From assembly GCF_000003195.3 (NCBI RefSeq), contig NC_012874.2:4557001-4621000 (forward strand): a stretch of 64,000 nt of DNA, in the 5' to 3' direction. The notes beneath the pieces are model-generated. The model was not told the DNA's origin. It did not search any database and saw only the letters and a list, made by a program, of their open reading frames with translations. The first letter of the stretch is position 1. Each line of letters opens with the position of its first letter. The DNA is from Sorghum bicolor. Its lineage: Eukaryota > Streptophyta > Magnoliopsida > Poales > Poaceae. A program made the position numbers and the translations under genes. This document shows positions 55,679 through 64,000 of the stretch, one piece after another.

Positions 55679-56726
55679 AGCTATATCAAAAAACAACATA
55701 CTCTCATTTCTGGAAAAGCCTGATGAATGTTAAAGATACTTTTTGGAGTTTTGAATCTTTCAAGGTGAAAGACGGAACATAGACCCGCTTCTGGGTTGAC
55801 ACTTGGATAGCCAATCAACCACTTAAGGACAAATTCCCTGGATTGTTTAATATTGTGAGAAGAAAACAAGATTCTATAGCAAAATTACTTAGCGCAATCC
55901 CACTAAATATTTCTTTTCGTTGGAATCTAGTGAGTAGAAAACTAAGGGATTGGCACAGGATTGTTGCCTTTTACATGATGTGAACTTATAGGGGGATAGG
56001 GATGCTTTTGTGAGGTCTTTATAATGTGTCATAGGAAATGTGGCAAATTAAAATTCCCAGAAGAATAATTTTTTTGTGGTATCTAAAAAAAGGTGTGGCT
56101 TTAACTAAAGACAACTTACTTGACGAAATTGGAACGACGATACGAGGTGCAGTTTATGTCACTCAACAGAAAGTATTCAACATCTCTTTTTCGATTGTTT
56201 ATATGCCAAATTCTTGTGGCGCGCTATCCATTTAATGTTTGGGATATCGCCTCCTCAGAGTATAGATGACTTGTTTAACAGGTGATCTAATATAGGTGGT
56301 AATAATCATAATTTATTGTTGTTGACCCTAACATCAGCTTTGTGTTGGGTAGTTTAGATAATAAGAAACGAGGTGATTTTTGACAAATGTATACCAAATT
56401 TTTTTTGTAGATTCTTTTCAGGGGAACCCACTGGCTCCATCAATGGGCAAGACTGCAGTGGTACGATGATTATCGAGATCAGCTGATGCTTGCATGCCAG
56501 CATCTAGAGACATCGTTCTTGCATATCGTTACTTTAAAAGGATGGTTGTCGAATAGGTCTATTGGTTTTGTTTAGTCAAAAAACTTTACTTTATTCTTCT
56601 GTGTGGGTGGTTGTAAGACTACTTTATGGCTCTTGTGCTGGCCTACCGGCCGAACATTGTAATAATTGGTCTGATTCTGCCCGTTGTTAAATGAAACCAT
56701 AAAGTATCTTTTATCTAAAAAAATAT
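55679..56726 (+). mobile_element. LINE relic, second part (zf-RVT C-terminus and 3' UTR)
   Basis: This continues the LINE that stops at 9177. It reads LYQKTTYSHFWKSLMNVKDT, FKVKDGT(stop)TRFWVDTWI, then RWNLVSRKLRDWHR, a later block (ALCWVVWIIRNEVIFDK, about 56335-56385) and a final HQWARLQWYDDYRDQLMLAC region. It ends with a 3' UTR and a short A-run at about 56718-56726. Stops and shifts are frequent. The base after the A-run starts sequence homologous to the NLR intron at 6503. Confidence 0.85.
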
Positions 56727-57720
56727 GACCCAACTCTACATCCATCAACCTTCCACTTGGCACATGCAGTTCACACCTTCATGAGAGGAGTTTAAGACAC
56801 ATGTAACTATATGAAAGGAGTTAACACCTTTACACTATGAACACGAAAACATTGTTGGCTGTTGTTTCTAGGCCTCAATGACAAGCCTACTTATTCATCA
56901 TTTATTCAAAGCATGAAAAAAAAAACATGTCTGGACAATGGGCTTCCTAGTTGTATTGTGATCTATGAATGAATCGGCAGGGAGTCATAGTTACTGCATG
57001 CTTACCACATCTCCTTCTGCACGCCCATCAACAAGCTTATCTCAGTAGCAGCGGCTGATGCCGCCTTGCTGATGGGCTGATGGCGCTGCCCAGGATCGAC
57101 TTTGCTAGGCTAGCTGAGCGCTGTCTCCGCCATGGCTATCTCCGGTTACTCCCCAAATAATCCATGTCGCAGTTCTCCGCGATCACACTCGAAGTCTGAG
57201 GCTCAAAAAAAGAAAGAAAGCATCAGTACAAGCACTGAATATCTTCGATTCAGTTGTATAGGTACTTTTTATGTCTTCTTTCTTGAATAAAAAAATCCTG
57301 CCAAGGACTTGCAAGTTGGGATAGTTTTTTCTGTCGAAGAAGGTACAGTATGTTTGTATGTCTGTTGTTCTATATGAAAAATCAGTAAATACCACAAACG
57401 GGAGGGACATAGCTGGTGACGTTAAAAGATACAGGTACAAACCAAATCAAATGTCAGATCATCTAGAGAACTGCAGAAAAATCCCTAGGTCAAAAAAAAG
57501 AGGACTGCAGAAAAAGGGTTTCACTTACTCAAACGCGCCCTCTGTGATGATTTCTGATTCGGGAAACTTGATGTCCGAATTGAAACCCAGAGAGTTTTCA
57601 GGGAAAGCAGGAATGCTCCTGGAACACTGAGGACTGAAAACCCGAGTGTTGACAAGCCACGGAATGCATGGAACAGTGGGAATAACCTCGCTGCCGTCCC
57701 TGAACAAGGCATCCACCACC
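56727..57720 (-). pseudogene. Second, broken copy of the NLR intron, exon 1 and leader
   Basis: This segment matches 6503-7222 in order and orientation. It has the intron motif CTTGGCACATGCAG, exon 1 (57133-57006) with the same ATGTG|GTAAGC donor, the leader acceptor and the leader donor GTTTGA|GTAAGTG (57529-57528). Exon 1 begins MAETALS and then has TAG at codon 8; a 12-bp insertion (repeat of GATGGGCT) follows. There is no exon 2. Unlike the left copy, the leader continues past 57590 to at least 57720, where the original promoter may lie. Confidence 0.82.
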
Positions 57721-58147
57721 TGCTTAAGATGCTTCGATAGGCAAAGGCATTTGCGTGGTGCTAACCAGCTTTGTTAGCGTGCGAGGCAAGTAGCTAGTAG
57801 GAATCTGATGCTTGCCTTTGGTTTTTGCCTTTTCTCTACCACTGAAACCTTCCACTTTAAGGCCTGTTGGGCTTGGTGGGTTTAGGAATCTTGAACTTAG
57901 AGACTTAGAATAAATGTCTTCTAAGTAAGTGGCATTTTAAGTTAATAAATGAAGAGGGGCCTTGGAAAAGCGTGCTCAAGAAAAAATATCTGAAGAACAA
58001 AACTTTGTCACAAGTAGTAGAATATAACCAGGCGATTCACAGTTTTGGGCAAGAGGAAAATTTAAAGTTAACAGTGGTCAACAAACAAGATTTTGGGAGG
58101 ACCATTGGGTAGGAAATGAGACTTTGATGCTTAAATCACCTTTGCTT

Positions 58148-58390
58148 GGCCTTGTTTAGTTCCAAAATTTTTTGCAAAATAGAAATAGTACCCATTTTGT
58201 TTGTATTTGACAAATATTATCCAAACATATACTAACTAGACTCAAAAGGTTCGTCTCGTCAATTCCGACCAAACTGTGCAATTAGTTTTTATTTTCGTCT
58301 ATATTTAATACTTCATGCATGCGTCTAAAGATTTGATGTGACGAGAAATCTAAAAAATTTTGCAAAATTTTCTGGGAACTAAACAAGGCC
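58148..58390. mobile_element. Tourist-like MITE within the LINE relic
   Basis: 243 bp with GGCCTTGTTTAGTTCC and GGGAACTAAACAAGGCC ends. The flanking triplets (CTT and TAA) do not match, so the target duplication is eroded or the ends are rearranged. Confidence 0.85.
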
Positions 58391-58519
58391 TAATTAGAAG
58401 GAAGAATACCATAGTTTCTCAAGTACGAGTACAGTAGCTTTAAACGTTCTGTTCAGACGAGCTTTGACAGGTGAGGAACTCATAGAGTGGCTTTGGTGTC
58501 CTCTATGCTTTCAATTTGT

Positions 58520-59165
58520 TTAAAGAGTAAAATACATTGGCGACCCTTTAACTTGTCGCCCTGTGCCACTTTGGTCTATAAACTTGTAAACGCTAAAAAG
58601 TGACCCCTGAACTTGTCGATCCGTGCCACTTTGATCCATGAACATGTAAATACGAGAATAACACCAGCTGCATGGCACTGTTCTGCCACGTGGCCGCCTC
58701 TGGTAGGCCATGCATGGCACCGTTTATGGTGATGATGTCAGCACTTCTTTTTAAATTTACGAAATTGATATATTTTTATTCGTAGCGCCAAATATATCAA
58801 ATAATATATCAATTTTAATCGCTTCGTCGAGCTCTTTCTAATGGTGTACTCCGTTTTGTTGTTTGAGATAGTTTTATTTAAACATTTTGTACAGGTTGAT
58901 ATCATCATAAAACATCTATAAATCAATTTTCATAATTTTTCAATATTTATTTTGGCCTACAAAAAATCATAAAAGTTGCATTATTAATTAAAAGAGATAA
59001 TTTTAAAACAAGCAAAAATTATTCGTTTTCTAGGTTTCATATTTTTTTTCTAGGCAGAGTACATTTCATATTTTTCATGTAGATGTACTAAGTGCAATTT
59101 ATGTAGCTCTGAAGAGATTATTCAATTGATTGTCATATGACAAGGTGCATCTGAAATGCAGTGCC
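58520..59165. repeat. Unclassified non-coding insertion with an internal ~63-bp duplication
   Basis: It begins with two diverged tandem units, each with (A/T)AACTTGTCG..CC(G/C)TGCCACTTTG(G/A)TC (about 58548-58650), then becomes AT-rich. It separates two collinear LINE blocks and therefore is an insertion. No clear inverted ends or duplication were found. Similar 'cactttggtcyatgaac' sequence occurs in other grass repeats, but I cannot name the family. Confidence 0.5.
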
Positions 59166-59600
59166 TACCATTTTTAACATTCAGCCTCCTACTAGTGTGG
59201 CTCATTTGTTTGGTTCTTGCCGTGCCAGTTTCTCAAAAGCTTAGAAATCAAATTTTAACAGGTGCTACTGCCTTGTGTTGGGCTATATGGTTATGAAGAA
59301 ATTGTGCTGTTTTCAAAAGGACTACTTCTCATTCATTCTTCGCAGCTGTCTAAACTCTAAAGAGGAATATAGAACATCACTAGAGGAGGACAGCCGTTTG
59401 TTGGAGACTTTGGTGATGGAATTCTTCTACAACTTTGGATAGGATAATCAGAAAAGAATGGATGCCTAAGCTTTGTCTCCTTTTTTGTTAGTTAACTTTA
59501 TTTATCTTTAAAGTGGAATTTGGTCTAAGAACTGTGGGTCCGTGTTATTTGACTATACTCATTCATTCCTGAATGTTGGAGGCCGCAATATTTATATTTG

Positions 59601-60043
59601 TTAGTTTAAAAAAAGAGATCTTTTACAATGGCTGGGAACATACCTTGGTACGGGTTCTTTCATCTTTTTTTCTAATTTCTAAGTAATTAATTCAGAAACA
59701 TATTATAGTGGGTATTTAATTATTGTGCCTTGGCACTCTGGTGCCTTGCCTTGCTGCCTTCCTGTGCCGCTCCAGCCATTCTATACAGCGGCTTGTCACC
59801 TTCCTGCGCCACCCGGAACTCCGGCGCCATCTCGGCCCTCTGGTGCAGCACCTCGTCAAGTCTATTGCCCCGGCACTTCGTCGTCGTCTTTCTGCTTTGT
59901 GCTGCCCTGGAGGCTGGAGCATGAGAGGTTGGTGTTCAATGGTGTCGAGCTGCACCAGGGATGCGTGGGCCTCGGCCATGTCGCTGCTGGTTCGCGTGGT
60001 GCGCGACGGGAGTGGCCTGGATCGAGGCGAGGATCGACACGGA
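59601..60043 (+). other. Pre-insertion flank of the solo LTR, possibly coding
   Basis: Removing the solo LTR and one ACGGA joins 60043 to 61065 and yields a continued open reading ARIDTDRLTDYLVANVADEA. GC content at 59720-60040 is high and several frames are open. This could be a piece of a former gene or transposon ORF, but no family is recognised. Confidence 0.35.
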
Positions 60044-61059
60044 TGTTGGATATTTAGTCATTTTACACCATGCATTATTCCATAAAAACGATAACCAATA
60101 TACTAACACAAGTATTACACTAGCAACAGTTTCATAATTGCTACTCCTACTACTTCCATCAAAACATTTTATGCAAAGTAATAGAGCTACAGTAATAAAA
60201 TAAAGCGCATAGAGAGTATTAGCATTATACCCTAGCGTGGCACTTCCGGTACCCGCGGAAAGTGAGCCACCAGTCATGTTGACGTCGCTACCGCCTCCTG
60301 CGGTGTTGTCGTTGGTGACGTCATTCCCGGCAGCAGGGGTACTTCTGGTACCGACAGCCATCACAACAGCAGCAGTTGACGAAGGTGAAGCAGTCGCAGT
60401 CACGTTGGGACAACAGGAAGCAGTCGCACCGGAAGGTGCTCCCAAAAACTTAATTTCCCGCCTACCCCGAGCAGAGTACGCTTGACGGGAGAAGTTCCGG
60501 AGGCCTGCTACCAGAGACCTCTGTGCTCGCAGAGGCTCTGGTCGGAGATGCAGCCCAGCACCTCGAGCTCAAAAAAAGGTGGCGGCTGGAGAAGGGAAAT
60601 GGACACACAAGAGATGAAACCCTAGTGTGCAGACAGGGGCCTTTATATAGGCACGCCCCTGTCGGCTTCCACCCAAGGGGGAATGAACCTGGACAAGGTG
60701 GTTGGGAGTTGGCGGTTGAGCAGCTGGCGGCGGCTTTAGGGTTTCCCCTTATGGCCGTTGGACTGCGGCGGCGGCTAGGGTTTCCTCTCGGTTGGGCCGA
60801 GTGGCAAAACCTAGCCCGGGCCGGCCAACGCCCACGGCCCGACGCACGCGGGCGGCTCGGCTCGACGGCGGCGCGCGTGTGGCTTCCCGGTTCTCCTCCT
60901 CATCTTGTCTATTGGAGCATCCCAAGGCTCACTATTTAAGTTGATAGCCTTGCTAGTGATTAGTCCATTTGGTACTAATCACTTTTGCATCTAACACTAA
61001 TTGTGTGCTTTTGAGGTTTATTGAATTATTAGAATGGGCTAGGCCCAATTACTCTAACA
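60044..61059 (+). repeat. Solo LTR, TSD ACGGA
   Basis: 1016 bp beginning TGTTGGATATTTAG and ending ACTCTAACA, flanked by ACGGA at 60039-60043 and 61060-61064. A TATA box (CTTTATATAGGC, about 60640) places the promoter on the plus strand, with U3 to its left. No internal coding region or second LTR is present, so the element was reduced by LTR-LTR recombination. Open frames here (for example 59936-60445 minus, with two hydrophobic stretches) cross the LTR border and are not genes. Copia or gypsy origin cannot be decided. Confidence 0.88.
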
Positions 61060-61103
61060 ACGGATAGGCTGACGGATTACTTGGTCGCCAATGTGGCTGA
61101 CGA

Positions 61104-61342
61104 GGCCTTGTTTACATTCAAATTTTTTTTTGATTTCGGTACTGTAGCACTTTCGTTTGTTTGTGACAAATATTATCCAATCATAAACTAACTAGAATCA
61201 AAAGATTCGTCTCGCAATTTACAGTCAAACTGTATAATTAGTTTTTGTTTTCATCTATATTTAATGTTTTATACATGTGTCATAAGATTTAGTGTGACGA
61301 GAAATCTTAAAAACTTTTTAGTTTTTGGTGTGAACTAAGGCG
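61104..61342. mobile_element. Degenerate Tourist-like MITE
   Basis: The left end GGCCTTGTTTACATTC is preserved and the right end is eroded (GTGTGAACTAAGG). The interior keeps the family blocks ACAAATATTATCCAATCATA and AAAAGATTCGTCTCGC. A further right-end stub is at about 63177-63200. Confidence 0.8.
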
Positions 61343-61817
61343 GCGGCGGCGGCCAGCCGAGTCGTCCGAGCTACTGTCCAAGACTTTTTCCGATCATACC
61401 ACCCGGATCAAGACTTTTGGGTTGTTATTGCAATCAGTACTGCTAGCGTCAGGACGTCCGATCCGGGCGCTAGCGTCCGGACGTCAGGACCTTCGTACCG
61501 TGCTTCACCTCTTTCGCACAGAATCACGCTCGCCCCGCTTGAAACAGGAATAGAGATCAGAACCACCCTTCCCCTCCACTTCCCAACGTATTTCTGACCC
61601 ATGTTCGCTTCCATCAGTACGTCTCCCCCACATGCCCGTATCTCGCACCCCCACACCTCATCCTCGATCTGCATCCCCATTCGTTCGCGTTGCCCCCAAC
61701 CCTGAAGTAGCACCCCAACCGCGCCGTGCCCTCAAGGCTTCGACGATGCCTCTGCTCCGCAACACGCTCCTGTCCACCTTCCCCAACGCAACTCTTTTTC
61801 CAACTACAACATCGATA

Positions 61818-62110
61818 AACATGTACTGCAACATCAAAAAATATTTACTACAACAACAAAAATATCTACTGCAACATTGGAAAATATGTATTACAACATC
61901 GAAAAAGCATACACTGCAATAACGAAAAGTTTTGTAATGCAACATCGAAAAATTATGCTGCAACATTCAAAAAAAAGTATTGCAACATCTCAAGCAGTAG
62001 TACTGCAATATTACAAAAACATTTGTTGCAACGATCCAAATTAAAAAAATCACATTGCAACATTTGAAATCATCTGATGCAACATCTGAAAAAAAACCAT
62101 TGCAACACGG
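61818..62110. repeat. Degenerate tandem array of TGCAACATC(T/G)GAAAAA
   Basis: At least ten copies at intervals of about 22-30 bp, separated by A-rich filler (61828, 61872, 61896, 61938, 61960, 61981 and onwards to 62101). It is bordered on the left by a palindromic GC stretch around GCTAGCGTCCGGACG (61440-61485) and on the right by the related GTCCGTCCGGACG at about 62650. It resembles the repeat-rich ends of a DNA transposon. No transposase is seen. Confidence 0.7.
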
Positions 62111-63010
62111 TGAGATCTGACCCGAGAACTCACGGTAACTTTAGGCACCACCGCATCCTTTAGATCCAAAGGAGGAGGAGGATGAAGAGGAGGAGGAGGA
62201 GGAGGGCTCAAATCCAGACAGGAGGAGGGCTTAGATCCCAGATAGGAGGAGGAGGAGCAAGCCTCAGATCTAGATCCCAGCACGCCCTACCTCGTCACCT
62301 CGTCGGAGCCGCCGTCATCGTCCTTGTCTTCGGTGGAGGCGTGGGAGCCGAGTCGCAGGGAAGAGCGAGGTGCATGGAGGTTCGCAGACAGGTGAGCGAT
62401 GGAGGGAGCAAGGATGGGCGGGCGCGCAACGAGCTCTCATGCACAGGTGTAGTGTCCCTGTCCGGGGATGGCCTGGAGAGCGCGCAGCAAATCGGGCGGA
62501 GAAGAGCGAGTGCGGGGAGCAAACAGAGTGCGAGTGCGGAAAGAGCACGGGGAAGAAAGGATGAGCAGAGAGAGCAAAAAGGGAATAGATATGTGTGTAT
62601 AGAAAGCGTAGATGAGCGACGACTTGGTTGAGTTTGTGCGGTTCCGTCCGTTCCGTCCGGACGCCGTTACGTATCATTACCGTATTGCAAACATAAAAAG
62701 AAAAACGCCTCAACATACCACACTTTTTTTCCGAAGTTTATCGGGCACGAGCCACGTTCACGTCTTTAGCCTTATTGTGTGTTCGATCATGGATTGACTT
62801 GTGGGCGCCGCCAATCTCACTCGTGCCATTCACCGCTTTTTTTTCCCCACGCTGCTCTGTGCTGCTGTGACCGTCTCCTGCTGTCCAACACTGCTCCTCC
62901 TCTCCTCGACATGAACTCGCCGTCTCACCCATACAAAAGACCAAAAGCTCAATCGCGCATGAGCCCTGTGAAGTCGACCCTGGTCCATGAAGGAACATGG
63001 TCGTGAGAGC
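62111..63010. other. GC-rich region, no supportable gene
   Basis: GGA/GAG-rich low-complexity sequence (62165-62250), then open frames on both strands (62182-62631 plus, 62315-62716 minus) without recognisable motifs. It could be the body of the element bounded by the CCGGACG motifs at 61460 and 62655. Confidence 0.4.
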
Positions 63011-63160
63011 CAGGTTGTCCATGGGGGTCTTCTGGTCCGCGGCTGTTCAGACGGAACCTACCGTCCGGCAGTTCAGCATCAAATTCAGGTTGTCCATGGG
63101 GGTCTTCTGGTCCGCGGCTGTTCAGACGGAACCTACCGTCCGGCAGTTCAGCATCAAATT
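63011..63160. repeat. Perfect 75-bp tandem duplication
   Basis: The unit CAGGTTGTCCATGGGGGTCT... occurs at 63011-63085 and again at 63086-63160 with no visible difference. 75 is a multiple of three, so any frame through it (for example 62987-63175) stays open, but no protein family is recognised. The identity means the duplication is recent. Confidence 0.9.
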
Positions 63161-63200
63161 TCTATTGCTACATGAGATTTTTGGAACTAAACAAGGCCTC

Positions 63201-64000
63201 TTTCCTTCACTTCATAGTACTATTTCTATTGACCGTCTAACCCGCGTCAGTAGCAGCAGGACAAGCGGACAAATGACATGCTATCCCATCATCTACTCAC
63301 CCACACATACAAATCACTTTTTAACAAATTAAAAAAATCATAACTCCTAAACCAAACATCTAAATTAAATTACAATCACACTATCAAATTTCTTACAATA
63401 AAACCTTCAAAACAAGATCTCACATGAATATATTTAGATAAAATTTTATTAACGAATAATTATCTTAAGAAGATAGAACATTTTCTTTTATTGAAGGGAG
63501 ATGATGTTCTAGGTTTAGAAAACAATATTCCGTCTTAGTAAAAAAATATTCTGAGTTTACAAGAACAATATTCTAGTTTTAAGTTCATGATATATATAGG
63601 CAATGTATGCTATGCAAACTGATTTCGTGCAAACTTGATTTAAGGCCACAAGATTCTAATCTGATAGTTTAAGTGGGAGGTGGAACAATTAAGCACTTAA
63701 ACCCTCCCACCACATCATCTAATCTATTCATTTTCTCTACAACCAAAACGTCATTACGTTGTTTCTTTCCGTCCGTCGCCCGTCCCCGACTCCCGTTGGT
63801 TCCTCTTCCCTTCTCCGATCGGCCATGGACGGGAGAAACCCTGGCCATGACGGACAGCCGCAGCCCTGGCCATAGACGCCCTCAGCCGTGGCCATGGATG
63901 CCCGCAGCCCTGACCTTCTCCTGCCCGCCGCCCTAGCCCCCAAGTGCTTGCGCCGCCACCCCATGGAAGAAGACCAGGAGAACGACGCCGCCCATGGAGA
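63201..64000. other. AT-rich spacer, then start of a GC-rich block at the window edge
   Basis: 63200-63720 is AT-rich and featureless. From about 63760 the sequence is GC-rich with repeated GCCATGG and CCGCAGCCC(T)G. The open frame 63673-63936 may be part of a gene that continues beyond the window. Nothing more can be said. Confidence 0.35.

Larger units (their letters stand above)
57930..59600 (+). mobile_element. Second LINE relic, zf-RVT region, interrupted twice
   Basis: Recognisable blocks: KWHFKLINEEGPWKSVLKKK with YLKNKTLSQV (about 57930-58015), HSFGQEENLK and QDFGRTIG, then after insertions PPTSVAHLFGSWLCQF (59187-59235) and ALCWAIWLW (59270-59300) up to a 3' A-run near 59590-59600. 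A MITE (58148-58390) and a separate non-coding insertion (about 58520-59165) split it. Many stops. It is a different copy from the LINE at 7223/55679, because both contain the same zf-RVT region. Confidence 0.72.

Noticed and set aside
59936..60445. 169-residue minus-strand frame with two hydrophobic stretches
   Set aside because: It crosses the solo LTR border at 60044 and is mostly LTR sequence, so it is not an ancestral gene.

Overview
The window is nuclear DNA of a grass, most likely a panicoid such as sorghum or a close relative. The grounds are: a Pik-2/RPM1-type CC-NB-ARC-LRR gene of the kind common in cereals, several ~240-bp MITEs with GGCCTTGTTTAGTTC ends, a Tat-lineage Ty3/gypsy element with an antisense ORF, and CACTA elements with grass-type subterminal repeats. 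The species call is inference. No rRNA, tRNA, CRISPR or prokaryotic feature was seen.

Layout. (1) 1-438 is the terminus of a CACTA element. (2) 3508-7222 (minus strand) is an NLR resistance gene with a recoverable first exon, conserved NB-ARC motifs and a frameshift in its LRR region. (3) From 7223 to 56726 lies one nested transposon stack, and target-site duplications (TSDs) resolve its layers. An old LINE (7223-9177 and 55679-56726) was split by a Mutator-like element (9178-55669, TSD ACTATAGGG). That element was itself split twice: by a young Tat Ty3/gypsy retrotransposon (9239-20537, TSD CCCCA) and by a 34-kb CACTA transposon (21564-55632, TSD CGT). (4) From 56727 to 57720 the 5' part of the NLR gene (intron, exon 1, leader) appears a second time, broken by a stop. 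(5) 57.9-64 kb holds a second LINE relic, a solo LTR with TSD ACGGA, MITE relics and tandem repeats.

The 34-kb CACTA is the main object. It has matching CACTATG/CATAGTG ends, ACAGACGCGT-type subterminal repeats, an uninterrupted TNP2 transposase (47310-50663), and a second gene that I reconstruct as six exons on the minus strand. That gene joins acidic repeats, an En/Spm-like region and a Ulp1-type cysteine protease with all catalytic residues present. It also carries passengers: an apparently complete GRF-type zinc-finger/membrane protein gene with its own promoter, a Gln/Pro-rich gene of three in-phase exons with a TATA box, a transduplicated multi-exon fragment of a WDR20/creC-like WD40 gene (itself hit by a MITE inside an exon), an unclassified coiled-coil gene, a PIF/Harbinger relic, a foldback Mutator MITE, a polyA retroposon and an interstitial telomere repeat.

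How the parts relate: TNP2 plus the En/Spm-Ulp1 protein are the expected mobility pair of the CACTA, and the passengers are DNA it could move. The Tat element's gag-pro-pol frame is intact except for one amber codon, and its LTRs differ at 3 of 460 positions, so it is one of the youngest layers. The stack now lies between the NLR coding region and the second copy of the NLR leader and presumed promoter.
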